Positions 19,778 through 27,630 of a stretch of 64,000 bases of DNA are shown one piece after another (position 1 is the first letter of the stretch; each line of letters opens with the position of its first letter). The stretch is from Herbaspirillum aquaticum (GTDB lineage Bacteria > Pseudomonadota > Gammaproteobacteria > Burkholderiales > Burkholderiaceae_D): NCBI RefSeq assembly GCF_002213425.1, contig NZ_NJGV01000005.1, positions 124,001 through 188,000 of the forward strand, in the 5' to 3' direction. The position numbers were made by a program, and so were the translations under genes. The notes below the pieces were generated by a model that was not told where the DNA came from, made no database searches, and was given only the letters and a program-made list of their open reading frames with translations.

Positions 19778-21163
19778 ATGACTTCCCTTTCCCCCTCGCA
19801 AAGCCTGCTTGCCACGATGTGGAGCGCCCTCGACGGCGATCCTGGCGCTCTTGCCGCCGTGCGCCTGACCGGCGAGGGCGATTTGCCGTCGGTGTTTGCC
19901 ACCACGGACCTGGCCCAGGCATCGGTAGCGGCAGCCGGACTCGCGCTGGCCGGGCTGGTCAGCAGTGCCGGCGGGCCCTTCCCCGGGGTGAGCTGCGATC
20001 GCCGCCTTGCAGCGATGTGGTTCAGCAGCAGCCTGCGGCCCGAGGGCTGGGCGCCGCCGCCTTTGTGGGATGCGGTGGCGGGGGATTACCGCGCCGCCGA
20101 TGGCTGGATCCGCCTGCATACCAACGCCAGCCATCATCGTGCCGCTGCCCTGGCAGCGCTGGGGCTGGATGCAGGCCAGGCCACGCGCGAGCAAGTGGGG
20201 CGCGCCGTCTCAGGCTGGCGCGCCAGCGAACTGGAAAGCGCGGTAGTAGCCCACGGTGGCTGCGCCGCTGAAATGCGCAGCCAGGCGCAATGGGCAAGCC
20301 ATCCGCAAGGCGCAGCCGTGGCGGCCGAGCCGCTGGTGGCCTGCCAGCACTTCGAGGCCGCTGCGGCCGCGCCGCGCCCGGTCGACGCAGCGCGCCCACT
20401 GGCCGGGGTACGGGTACTGGATCTGACGCGGGTGCTGGCCGGCCCGACGGCCACGCGTTTGCTCGCCGCTTTCGGCGCCGATGTGCTGCGCATCGACCCG
20501 GCCTCTTGGGAGGAACCCGGCGTGGTTCCCGACATGACGCTCGGCAAGCGTTGCGCCGGACTGGACCTGCGCCAGCCGGCCGGGCGCGCCGCGCTGGAAG
20601 ATCTGGTGCGGCAGGCCGACGTGATGGTGCACGGGTATCGTGCCGATGCCTTGGAGCGCCTGGGGCTGGGGGCGCAGCGGCGGCGCGAACTGAACCCCGG
20701 GCTGGTCGATGTGGCCCTCAATGCCTACGGCTGGAGCGGTCCGTGGTCGTCGCGGCGGGGCTTCGACAGCCTGGTGCAGATGAGCAGCGGCATTGCCGAG
20801 GCCGGCATGCGCGCCGCCGGCAGCGACAAGCCGGTACCGCTGCCGGTGCAGGCCCTGGACTATGCGACCGGTTATCTCATGGCGGCGGCCGCCGTGCGCG
20901 GGCTCACGCGGCGCCAGACCGGAGGCGGCAGCCAATACCGCCTGTCGCTGGCCCGTACTGCCCGCCTGCTGGCTGATTATCCGGCCGCCTCAGGCCAATC
21001 GCCGCTGGCCCCCGAAACGCCGGCCGATGTGCATCCGCATCTGGAAATGACCGCCTGGGGCCCGGCCCGGCGCCTGCGTGGGCCGCTCGGCGTGGGGGTG
21101 GCCGCGATGGCATGGGACCGGCCGGCCTCGCCCCTGCGCAGCGTCCAGCCCGCATGGAGCTGA
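19778..21163 (+). CDS. CaiB/BaiF (family III) CoA-transferase, permuted-looking
   Basis: 461 aa; ATG 19778 is preceded by GAGG. The canonical family start LAGVRVLDLTRVLAGPTATRLLAAFGADVLRID occurs only at about residue 207. The likely catalytic Asp330 lies in RGFDSLVQMSSGIA. The first 200 residues resemble the family's C-terminal half (DGWIRLHTNASHHRAAALAALG..., ELESAVVAHGGCAAEMRS, HPQGAAVAAEPLV). The order therefore looks permuted or a fused partial duplicate. These enzymes move CoA between carboxylic acids; the substrate is unknown. Divergent pairing with the citrate-synthase-like gene suggests a shared organic-acid pathway. Confidence 0.85.
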   Translation: MTSLSPSQSLLATMWSALDGDPGALAAVRLTGEGDLPSVFATTDLAQASVAAAGLALAGLVSSAGGPFPGVSCDRRLAAMWFSSSLRPEGWAPPPLWDAVAGDYRAADGWIRLHTNASHHRAAALAALGLDAGQATREQVGRAVSGWRASELESAVVAHGGCAAEMRSQAQWASHPQGAAVAAEPLVACQHFEAAAAAPRPVDAARPLAGVRVLDLTRVLAGPTATRLLAAFGADVLRIDPASWEEPGVVPDMTLGKRCAGLDLRQPAGRAALEDLVRQADVMVHGYRADALERLGLGAQRRRELNPGLVDVALNAYGWSGPWSSRRGFDSLVQMSSGIAEAGMRAAGSDKPVPLPVQALDYATGYLMAAAAVRGLTRRQTGGGSQYRLSLARTARLLADYPAASGQSPLAPETPADVHPHLEMTAWGPARRLRGPLGVGVAAMAWDRPASPLRSVQPAWS

Positions 21164-21212
21164 TTTCATTTAGCATGGTGGTCTTCGTGAACACAATCAG
21201 CGAGATGGCAAC

Positions 21213-21905
21213 ATGAGCTTTCCCCTCAAACAACTGGCAGCGGCCAACAAGGGCCTGCTGGCCTTCATCGCTTTGATGGTGGTGTTTCGCAGCGCCATTG
21301 CCGACTACAACGTGGTGCCCAGCGGCTCCATGCTGCCCACCGTGATGGTGGGCGACCGCATCCTGGTCGACAAGCTGGCCTATGACCTGCGCCTGCCGCT
21401 GACCCACATCAGCCTGGCCCGCCTGGGCGAGCCGCGGCGCGGCGACATCGTCACCATCGATTCAAGGCAGGCCGGCGAATTGCTGCTCAAGCGCATCATC
21501 GGCCTGCCTGGCGACGTGGTGGAGTTGCGCGACAACGTGCTCTTCATCAACGGCCAGGCGGCCAGGTATGGCCCCGCGCACGCACGGCCTGAGAGCGGCG
21601 ATGGGGTGGACCAGGCGCGCTATCGTGATGAAACGCTGGATGGCATGAACCACCTGGTGCGCCTCTCGGAAGCCCACCCCAGCCTGCACAGCAGCTTCGG
21701 CCCGGTCGTGGTGCCGGCCGATCACTACCTGATGCTGGGCGACAATCGCGACAACAGCATGGATTCCCGCTATTTCGGCTTCTTCGCCCGCAACGAGCTG
21801 ATGGGACGTACCCGTCGCATCGCTTTCTCGCTGGATGCGGAGCAGTTCTACAAGCCCCGTCTGGAGCGTTTCGGACGCCGGCTGGACGCTGTCACCATGC
21901 AGTAA
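21213..21905 (+). CDS. lepB: Signal peptidase I
   Basis: 230 aa inner-membrane Ser/Lys protease that removes signal peptides. One N-terminal helix (about 14-30) is followed by VVPSGSMLPT with catalytic Ser39, GDRILVDKLAYD, catalytic Lys93 in LLKRIIGLPGD, and the family box GDNRDNSMDSRYFGF. The single helix and short length differ from the usual housekeeping beta-proteobacterial LepB, so this may be a second copy. No secretion or translation partner (lepA, rnc, era) is adjacent. Confidence 0.92.
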   Translation: MSFPLKQLAAANKGLLAFIALMVVFRSAIADYNVVPSGSMLPTVMVGDRILVDKLAYDLRLPLTHISLARLGEPRRGDIVTIDSRQAGELLLKRIIGLPGDVVELRDNVLFINGQAARYGPAHARPESGDGVDQARYRDETLDGMNHLVRLSEAHPSLHSSFGPVVVPADHYLMLGDNRDNSMDSRYFGFFARNELMGRTRRIAFSLDAEQFYKPRLERFGRRLDAVTMQ

Positions 21906-22025
21906 TGGACTTGCCGGGTTTTTTGTCACAAAAATCTGCGTTTTTTTGCTGTCAATCGCTCAAGTTGTCCAAAAGCATGCCGTTATCAAGAGCGGAATAC
22001 ATGCCTTTGTCATCTGGAGCACATC

Positions 22026-22664
22026 ATTTCTCTCACCTTCATCTCCGACCCGGCCACCGGTCGCCGCAGGAATGCCGTCAGCCATGACGCCATCCTCGAT
22101 GCCACTTATGTGATGCTCGAGGAGATCGGTTTCGACAAGCTCTCCCTGGAGGGCGTGGCTGCGCGCGCCGGTGTTGGCAAGGCCACCATCTACCGCTGGT
22201 GGCCCAACAAGAGCGCGCTGGCCATGGAAGCCCTGCTGCGAGCGGTGGAGCCCATGCCCCCCATTGGCGACAGCGGCTCGGCCCGTGATGACATCGAGCA
22301 GCACATGCTGCAACTGTCCCAACTGCTGGGCGGCAAGTCCGGTCGGGTGGTGCGCGAGATGATCGCACTGGCCCAGTTCGAACCGGAAAGCAAACGCATC
22401 TTCAATGACAGCTACCTGGAGCCGCGCCGCCTGGCGCTGGTCAACGTGCTGCGCCGCGGAGCCCAACGCGGCGAATTCCGGGAAGACGCCGACCTCAACC
22501 TGGTCTTCGACCTGCTGTATGCCCCCGTACTGCAGCGTCTGCTGACCGGCAGCGGCGATATCGACGAGCGCCAGATTCAGTCCCAACTGAAGCTGGTCCT
22601 GGGCAGCATCGCGCTGTCGCAACCCATTTTGACGCCTAGTAAAATTTCGAGCCAACAAGCGTAA
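22026..22664 (+). CDS. TetR/AcrR family transcriptional regulator, probable non-AUG start
   Basis: About 212 aa if it begins at ATT 22026, which follows GGAG by 6 nt. The DNA-binding domain reads SHDAILDATYVMLEEIGFDKLSLEGVAARAGVGKATIYRWWPNKSAL. The only ATG/GTG/TTG in this frame is GTG 22110, which would delete most of helix 1. Upstream the frame has no AUG, GUG or UUG back to the lepB stop. So either a rare AUU start is used or there is a sequence error. The C-terminal ligand domain is divergent and the effector is unknown. Confidence 0.8.
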   Translation: MSLTFISDPATGRRRNAVSHDAILDATYVMLEEIGFDKLSLEGVAARAGVGKATIYRWWPNKSALAMEALLRAVEPMPPIGDSGSARDDIEQHMLQLSQLLGGKSGRVVREMIALAQFEPESKRIFNDSYLEPRRLALVNVLRRGAQRGEFREDADLNLVFDLLYAPVLQRLLTGSGDIDERQIQSQLKLVLGSIALSQPILTPSKISSQQA

Positions 22665-22670
22665 ATTTTG

Positions 22671-22699
22671 TTGAGCAGTGCCCTGATTGCACCTAGAAT
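22671..22699 (+). promoter_or_regulatory. Strong sigma-70 promoter of an intergenic transcript
   Basis: TTGAGC (22671-22676), a 17 bp spacer and TAGAAT (22694-22699). It starts right after the TetR stop and points into a gene-free stretch that ends in three hairpins. Transcription should begin near 22706. Confidence 0.6.
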
Positions 22700-22705
22700 C
22701 CGAGA

Positions 22706-22929
22706 CGAAACGTATCGTATTGGTTCTGGGCAAGTGAACTTTTGCGTCAAAAATCAGCGATTCCGGGTGACCGGGGTGGCCTGAAAGCGCCCGCAGACGG
22801 CGACAAACGACGATAAAAATCCATGTCTTCCTCCGCAGAGGGTGCGGAGGACAGCCCTCGGGAAATACGAGCCGCCGGTATGGCAGGCGGCCTGTTTCTT
22901 CCCATGCGCCGGTGCAGGCCGGCGTTTTT
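22706..22929 (+). ncRNA. Putative structured RNA (sRNA or 5' regulatory element), class not recognised
   Basis: About 224 nt between a promoter (22671-22699) and a terminator-like hairpin, with no convincing reading frame. Its 3' half holds three consecutive stems: CCTCCGCA/TGCGGAGG (22830-22850), GCCGCC/GGCGGC (22871-22891) and CGCCGG/CCGGCG plus TTTTT (22907-22929). It does not match the 6S, SRP or common riboswitch consensus sequences I can recall. It could be a stand-alone sRNA or an attenuating leader of the small membrane protein gene at 23083. Confidence 0.45.
22907..22929 (+). terminator. Rho-independent terminator of the intergenic RNA
   Basis: CGCCGG and CCGGCG form a GC-rich 6 bp stem with a 6 nt loop, followed directly by TTTTT. 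Confidence 0.6.
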
Positions 22930-22986
22930 CCACGCTACGTTGATCCGAACAGACATCGCCGGTTTTCCTCACGGGGAGACTGGCTC

Positions 22987-23034
22987 ATGGTTGCCGCAGC
23001 GCATTTGGGCGTCGTCATGACGGCGCTGCGGTGA
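22987..23034 (+). CDS. Possible 15-residue leader peptide
   Basis: A small frame MVAAAHLGVVMTALR begins at ATG 22987, preceded by GGGGAGACTGGCTC (good Shine-Dalgarno at 8 nt spacing), and stops 48 bp before the membrane protein gene. It could be a leader peptide or a chance frame; there is no independent support beyond ribosome-binding site and position. Confidence 0.25.
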   Translation: MVAAAHLGVVMTALR

Positions 23035-23082
23035 CCCAGGGGCAGACCAGACATGCAACACAGGCCAGTGCAAGGGGGAAAC

Positions 23083-23421
23083 ATGCACAGCAACGCCATG
23101 CAGCCATGCCGGGGCGGTAACGCCTCGCCACGCCGCGACGATTTGTGCCGCCGTTACCGCAAGATGCGGCGATGGTGCCTGACCGGTTTCGTCGGCATCC
23201 CGCTGTTATTGGGATTTCTCTGGCTGCAGTTCGTTGCCGCGCGCAGCGGGGGTGAATTGTTCTACGCCGATCAGGTGTGCGATTGCCGCGAGGCGGCATC
23301 GGTATGGGTACGGGATTATGTCTGGACCCAGATGATCTGGTTGCCGGGCAATATGCTGTTCCTGCTGATCTGGATCGCGCTCGCAGTCAAGCTGTGGAGC
23401 GGCAAGCGCAACGCCGGCTGA
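23083..23421 (+). CDS. Small membrane protein of unknown function
   Basis: 112 aa from ATG 23083, which follows GGGGGAAAC; a longer frame from 23053 lacks such a site. Basic N-terminus, then two hydrophobic helices (about 36-54 and 88-107) separated by a loop with CDCREAASVWVRDYVW, where two Cys lie two apart. This predicts an inner-membrane hairpin protein with a short, possibly metal- or redox-active loop. I do not recognise the family. It follows the putative RNA element and converges on the EEP gene (23 bp gap). Confidence 0.65.
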   Translation: MHSNAMQPCRGGNASPRRDDLCRRYRKMRRWCLTGFVGIPLLLGFLWLQFVAARSGGELFYADQVCDCREAASVWVRDYVWTQMIWLPGNMLFLLIWIALAVKLWSGKRNAG

Positions 23422-23443
23422 GAAATTTGCAGCAGGCCCGCGC

Positions 23444-24241
23444 TCATCCGGCTATGTGCGCTACCAGCGGCAAGTGATCCGACGCCACACGCGCCAGCGC
23501 CGTGCGGTGCACATGCACCTGCAGCAGGCGCTGGCGCGGGCTGATCCAGATGCGGTCGAGGGCAAACAGGGGCAGCCGCGAGGGGAAGGTGCGCGGTGCC
23601 GGTGCTGCCTCGAAGTGGGAGACCAGCCAGCGCAGGGTGCGCCCCCACATGAACCATTCATTGACATCCCCCATCAGGATCACGGGGGCCTGGTCAGTAT
23701 CGAAGGCCTGCAGCAAGCGCTTGATCTGGGCGCGCCGTTCAGCGGGCTTCAAGCCGAGATGGGTGGCGATCACCCGGAGCATGTGGCCGTGGTAATCGAT
23801 ATCCGCATCCAGCGCGCCACGGGGCTCGCGGCTGCCGAAGGAGAGGTCGATGCTCTCTTTGGCCAGGATGGGATAACGGCTCAGGACCGCATTGCCGTAG
23901 CGTCTTGCCTCGCTTTGCATGGTCGGGCCTTCCACTGCAAAGAAGCCGGTTTCCTCTTTCAGCAAGGCCAGCACATCCGGCTGTGCGCTGCCGCCCAAGG
24001 GGACTTCCTGCAGCGCGACCACGTCGGCCTTGATCTCCTGCAACACCCGGGCGATGCGCCCGGGCGCGAACCGTCCGTCCGTGCCTACTGCACCGTGGAT
24101 GTTGTAGGTGGCCACCGTCAGGGGCCAGGGATCGAGGTCGCGCAGCGGCACGTCACCGCTGAGGACGAGTTCGGTATCGGACAGCGCGGGCGGTGCCGGG
24201 GCACCCTGCGGCGTACGGCGGGACAAGGTTGCGGAACGCAT
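23444..24241 (-). CDS. Endonuclease/exonuclease/phosphatase (EEP) family protein
   Basis: 265 aa. EEP fold motifs are ATYNIHGAVG (Asn), VVALQEVPL (metal-binding Glu), IATHLGLKPAERRAQIKRL, ILMGDVNEW (catalytic Asp/Asn) and VASDHLPLVAHI (C-terminal catalytic His with Asp). Family members cleave phosphodiester bonds in nucleic acids, inositol phosphates or sphingolipids. The start overlaps the stop of the phospholipase D gene by one base (TGATG), so the two are coupled, which favours a lipid-related substrate. No signal peptide is seen. Confidence 0.9.
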   Translation of the reverse strand: MRSATLSRRTPQGAPAPPALSDTELVLSGDVPLRDLDPWPLTVATYNIHGAVGTDGRFAPGRIARVLQEIKADVVALQEVPLGGSAQPDVLALLKEETGFFAVEGPTMQSEARRYGNAVLSRYPILAKESIDLSFGSREPRGALDADIDYHGHMLRVIATHLGLKPAERRAQIKRLLQAFDTDQAPVILMGDVNEWFMWGRTLRWLVSHFEAAPAPRTFPSRLPLFALDRIWISPRQRLLQVHVHRTALARVASDHLPLVAHIAG

Positions 24242-26610
24242 CAGGCCTGCCTTGCCTCCACGCCGTGTTCGGTATTCAGGCGCGCCATGCCGTCGTCGCT
24301 GGACGGTGTCGTCGGCTGGACTTTGCGTGGCTGCTCGGTGACGGGCCTTCCGAAGGCGCTGTCGCGGGACTTTGCGGCCGGCTTGACGGACTTCTTGCCG
24401 TCACGCGGCTTGAGCAGCTTTTGCAGGCCGAAGGCCATCAGCATGAGCGCGGCAGTCACGCCGACCAAGATTAGTACGGTCTGCATGCTGGGGTGTCGGA
24501 TGGCTTCGGCCAGGTTATGCGAGAAGACCACCGTCAGTACGATGCCAGGGAGCATGCCGATGAGCGTACCCAGCAGGTAGTCACGCATGCCCAGGTGCGA
24601 AGCGCCAGCCACCACGTTGACCACGGTAAACGGCGCGATGGGCAGCAAACGCACCACCGCCATGGCCGCGATGCCGCGCTGGGCGAAGCGCCGGCTCAGG
24701 TTGTTGATGCGCGGGCCGAGCATGTCGCGCAGCGCGTCGTGGCCCAGCCAATGCCCCAGGCCAAACCCGAGCAGGGCGCTCAAACCCACGCCCGCCGTGG
24801 CATAGAGGCCGCCATTGACAGGTCCGAACACCACCCCCGCCACGGCGATCAGTACCGTGATGGGCACCATCAGCATGCCCGCCACGACAAAGGCGGCAAT
24901 GACAATGGCCGGTGTGAAGGGCATCTTGTCGACGCTGCGGGCCAAGGCGATCAGTGAACTCAGGTTGATCCACTCGCGCAGTGGCGTGAATCGCCAGGCC
25001 AGCGCAAAGACCACCAGCGCCACGGCCAGCACGCCCAGGCCGACCATGCGGCGCGGAACGGGCTTCCTGGCGCTGCGCGGCACATAGGCGTCGACGATTT
25101 CATCCGGGCTGATGGGGCGCTCGGGGTCGAAGACGGCGTTGTCCTGGGTCAGCGCATCCAGTTCCGGAATGAGGCGTGGATCCATGGGCCGCAGTTCGCG
25201 CCGCTCAGGTTGGCGCAGGCTGGCGATGGCCGCGTGCAAGCCGTGCTCTCGCTGCAGCGCCGCCTGTACATCGGCCGGCGCCACGCCGAGGTGTTCGGCC
25301 AGCAGGCGATTGCGCATGAGGGCGATGGCGTTGCGGATTTCTTCCTGCTTGGCAGCATCGCCCTGGACCTCGATGGTGAGATTGCATTCGGTGTCGAAGG
25401 CCATGGAGCGATTGCTCATGTTGGCGGAGCCTACCGAGATCATCCGGTCGTCCATGGTGAAGACCTTGCTGTGCACGTTCAGGCAGCTGCCGTCTTCCAG
25501 GCCGGGCAGGTGCGGACAATACATCTGGTAGCGGGCGTCGGCCTCTTGGCCCTGTTCATCCAGCGCGCTCTTGAGGCGATGGTGGATGCGTGCGCGCAGG
25601 GCGCCCATGGTGGCCTGTTCCAGCCAGCCGCTTTGCGTCTGTGGCGAAATCACCGCCACTTCCGGTCCCTCGGGTTCACGCAGCCGGGCACCGATGGCCT
25701 CGGACAGCACGTTGGAGGTGAAATACTGGTTCTCGAAGAACAGGTGTTGCCGGGCAGCGGCGATGGCGTCCAGATACAGTTCGCGTACCTCGAAGACGCC
25801 CGGCCGGCCCTCGTAGGCAGGCTCGGTGCGGGAAATGCCGACCTGCAGGTCACGCAGGTCCGGTTCGAAACCTTGCGGCCACGGATCCTCCGAGGGCAGC
25901 GCCAGCGCAGCTTGCATCAGCGGACGGCGTTCGGCATACCCGGCCAGGCTCCAGCGGCGCCGTGCCAGTTCGCCAAGCGCGCGGGCAGCATCGCCATCCA
26001 CCATGGCCTGCACATCGTGGAAGGGCGCATAGGGCTTGTCGTCGGGATCGCGCCGCAGCGGGTGCTCCGGCAGGTGCTCCGGGGTATCCCAGCGGCAGCG
26101 CGTGAGGTCGAGGCCACCGACGAAGGCCAGCTTGTCATCGATGACCACGATTTTCTGGTGATGCGACGCCCCCACCGGATGTCGCGCATCCGTGCGGAAA
26201 TGCAGGCGTTTGTTGCGCGGCCGGCCGGGCTTGCGCGCCATCATCCATTCGCGCTCCAGCGCGTAGAGCATGGCGTAGTCCCAATTGAGGACGTGGATGT
26301 GCAAGTCGGGCTGGCGCTCGACCAGCGCGTGCAGCAGGTCACCCAGCTGCGGCGGCATGCCGTCGTCATTGATCCCCGGTACCAGCACGGTACGGCTATC
26401 GATATCCCATCCCAGGATGTAGACGCTGCGCCGTGCATTGAGCAAGGCCAGGCGCAGCGCGCGGAAATAATCCGCAGCGTCAATGAGCAGCTTGAAACGC
26501 CCTGCATGTTCTTGCCGCCAGCAATTGCGGCCGGGCTGCAACAGCGCTGAAGGGGCAGGGTCCTGGACAGTGGTGGACGACATCGGAGCCTCCGGGGAGT
26601 CGGTGGTCAT
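24241..26610 (-). CDS. Phospholipase D/cardiolipin-synthase-like protein fused to a VTT (DedA/TVP38) membrane domain
   Basis: 789 aa. The N-terminal two-thirds is a phospholipase D enzyme with two HKD motifs: HHQKIVVIDD (His151) and VHSKVFTMDD (His380, followed by VGSANMSNRS). A linker with one helix (about 510-530) leads to a VTT domain (about 555-770) with AGVVFGPVNGG and RLLPIAPFTVVNVVAG. The fusion suggests phosphatidyl transfer or hydrolysis coupled to lipid movement across the inner membrane. It is cotranscribed with the EEP gene downstream and with the small acidic and SDR genes upstream. Confidence 0.9.
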   Translation of the reverse strand: MTTDSPEAPMSSTTVQDPAPSALLQPGRNCWRQEHAGRFKLLIDAADYFRALRLALLNARRSVYILGWDIDSRTVLVPGINDDGMPPQLGDLLHALVERQPDLHIHVLNWDYAMLYALEREWMMARKPGRPRNKRLHFRTDARHPVGASHHQKIVVIDDKLAFVGGLDLTRCRWDTPEHLPEHPLRRDPDDKPYAPFHDVQAMVDGDAARALGELARRRWSLAGYAERRPLMQAALALPSEDPWPQGFEPDLRDLQVGISRTEPAYEGRPGVFEVRELYLDAIAAARQHLFFENQYFTSNVLSEAIGARLREPEGPEVAVISPQTQSGWLEQATMGALRARIHHRLKSALDEQGQEADARYQMYCPHLPGLEDGSCLNVHSKVFTMDDRMISVGSANMSNRSMAFDTECNLTIEVQGDAAKQEEIRNAIALMRNRLLAEHLGVAPADVQAALQREHGLHAAIASLRQPERRELRPMDPRLIPELDALTQDNAVFDPERPISPDEIVDAYVPRSARKPVPRRMVGLGVLAVALVVFALAWRFTPLREWINLSSLIALARSVDKMPFTPAIVIAAFVVAGMLMVPITVLIAVAGVVFGPVNGGLYATAGVGLSALLGFGLGHWLGHDALRDMLGPRINNLSRRFAQRGIAAMAVVRLLPIAPFTVVNVVAGASHLGMRDYLLGTLIGMLPGIVLTVVFSHNLAEAIRHPSMQTVLILVGVTAALMLMAFGLQKLLKPRDGKKSVKPAAKSRDSAFGRPVTEQPRKVQPTTPSSDDGMARLNTEHGVEARQA

Positions 26611-26637
26611 TGGGGTGATGGTTGTTGTTGTGGGTGC

Positions 26638-26811
26638 TCAGGGTTTTCCTACCGAAATCGGATGCTCTTCGTCCGCCGCGGGATGTTCCGGCGAGGGACG
26701 ATCACCGCCGCCCTTGACCGCATCGTGCGGAAGCGGGGTCGGCTTGCGCTGGTCCATGCCGGTTTCGGTCGCCTCGGTGGTGTCCTCGGGCAGGGGGATC
26801 TTGTCGCTCAC
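26638..26811 (-). CDS. Small acidic, proline-rich hypothetical protein
   Basis: 57 aa from GTG 26811, which sits behind GAAGAGGAGCACATC, a very good Shine-Dalgarno; an in-frame ATG at 26838 overlaps the end of the SDR gene. The product is charged and disordered (many Glu, Asp, Pro, Lys; EHPAADEEHP) with no hydrophobic stretch. It sits between the SDR and phospholipase genes with 27-33 bp gaps, which supports a real gene in the same operon. No function can be assigned. Confidence 0.6.
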   Translation of the reverse strand: MSDKIPLPEDTTEATETGMDQRKPTPLPHDAVKGGGDRPSPEHPAADEEHPISVGKP

Positions 26812-26844
26812 GATGTGCTCCTCTTCACTTGGTTTCACAGGTGG

Positions 26845-27630
26845 TCATTGCGCTGGCTGGCCATTGGAGGCCGTCACGCCGCCATCGACAGGCAGATTCA
26901 CGCCGGTCACGAAACCGGCGTCGGGACTTGCCAGGAAGGCGATCACCGAGGCGATTTCCACGGGGTCGGCCCCCCGGCCCAGCGGGATGCGTTCGGCGAA
27001 TTTGGCCAGCTGTTCCTGGTCCTCTGCCACGTCGGCGGTCATGGCGGTGAAGGTCAGGCTGGGGCAAACCGCATTGACGCGCACGCCCTTGCGGCCAAAG
27101 TCCATGGCCATGGCGCGCGTGAGGTTGACCACCGCGCCCTTGGAGGTGTTGTAGGCCGCCAGATTCCAGTCCGCGCCCAGGCCCGAGACCGAGGCCACGT
27201 TGACGATGCAGCCGCGCGTCTTTTCAAGGTGCGGCATGGCTTCGCGGGCGCCGTAGAACACCCCGTTCACGTTGGTGGCCTGCACGTGATGCCAGTCTTC
27301 CGGGCTGACCTGGGTGATATCGCCTTCGGCAAAAATGCCGGCATCGCTGACCAGTACGTCAAGGCGGCCGAAGCGTTCGATGGCGAACTCCACCATCTGC
27401 TTGACGTCTTCGTGGTGCGAAACATCCGTTTCGCGCGCGGCCGTCCGGTCGGCGGGGAGGGAATCGAACACTTTCGTCAGGGCCGCAGCATCGCGGTCAG
27501 CTACCAGGACCGACGCGCCTTCGTCCGAAAACCGCCGGGCCGTGGCTTCGCCGATGCCGGAGCCGGCACCGGTGACGATGACGACCTTGTCCTTGAAGCG
27601 TTGCAGTCGGGAGGGATTGAGGCTGGGCAT
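26845..27630 (-). CDS. Short-chain dehydrogenase/reductase
   Basis: 261 aa. The NAD(P)-binding motif TGAGSGIG lies at 20-27, followed by the NVNG-type helix motif, active-site Ser in NVASVSGLG and YNTSK with catalytic Tyr and Lys. An Asp in VADRD (after beta-2) favours NAD over NADP. The C-terminus FVTGVNLPVDGG is typical of FabG-like enzymes. The substrate is unknown. It is the first gene of the minus-strand group that continues with the small acidic protein, phospholipase D-VTT and EEP genes. Confidence 0.9.
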   Translation of the reverse strand: MPSLNPSRLQRFKDKVVIVTGAGSGIGEATARRFSDEGASVLVADRDAAALTKVFDSLPADRTAARETDVSHHEDVKQMVEFAIERFGRLDVLVSDAGIFAEGDITQVSPEDWHHVQATNVNGVFYGAREAMPHLEKTRGCIVNVASVSGLGADWNLAAYNTSKGAVVNLTRAMAMDFGRKGVRVNAVCPSLTFTAMTADVAEDQEQLAKFAERIPLGRGADPVEIASVIAFLASPDAGFVTGVNLPVDGGVTASNGQPAQ

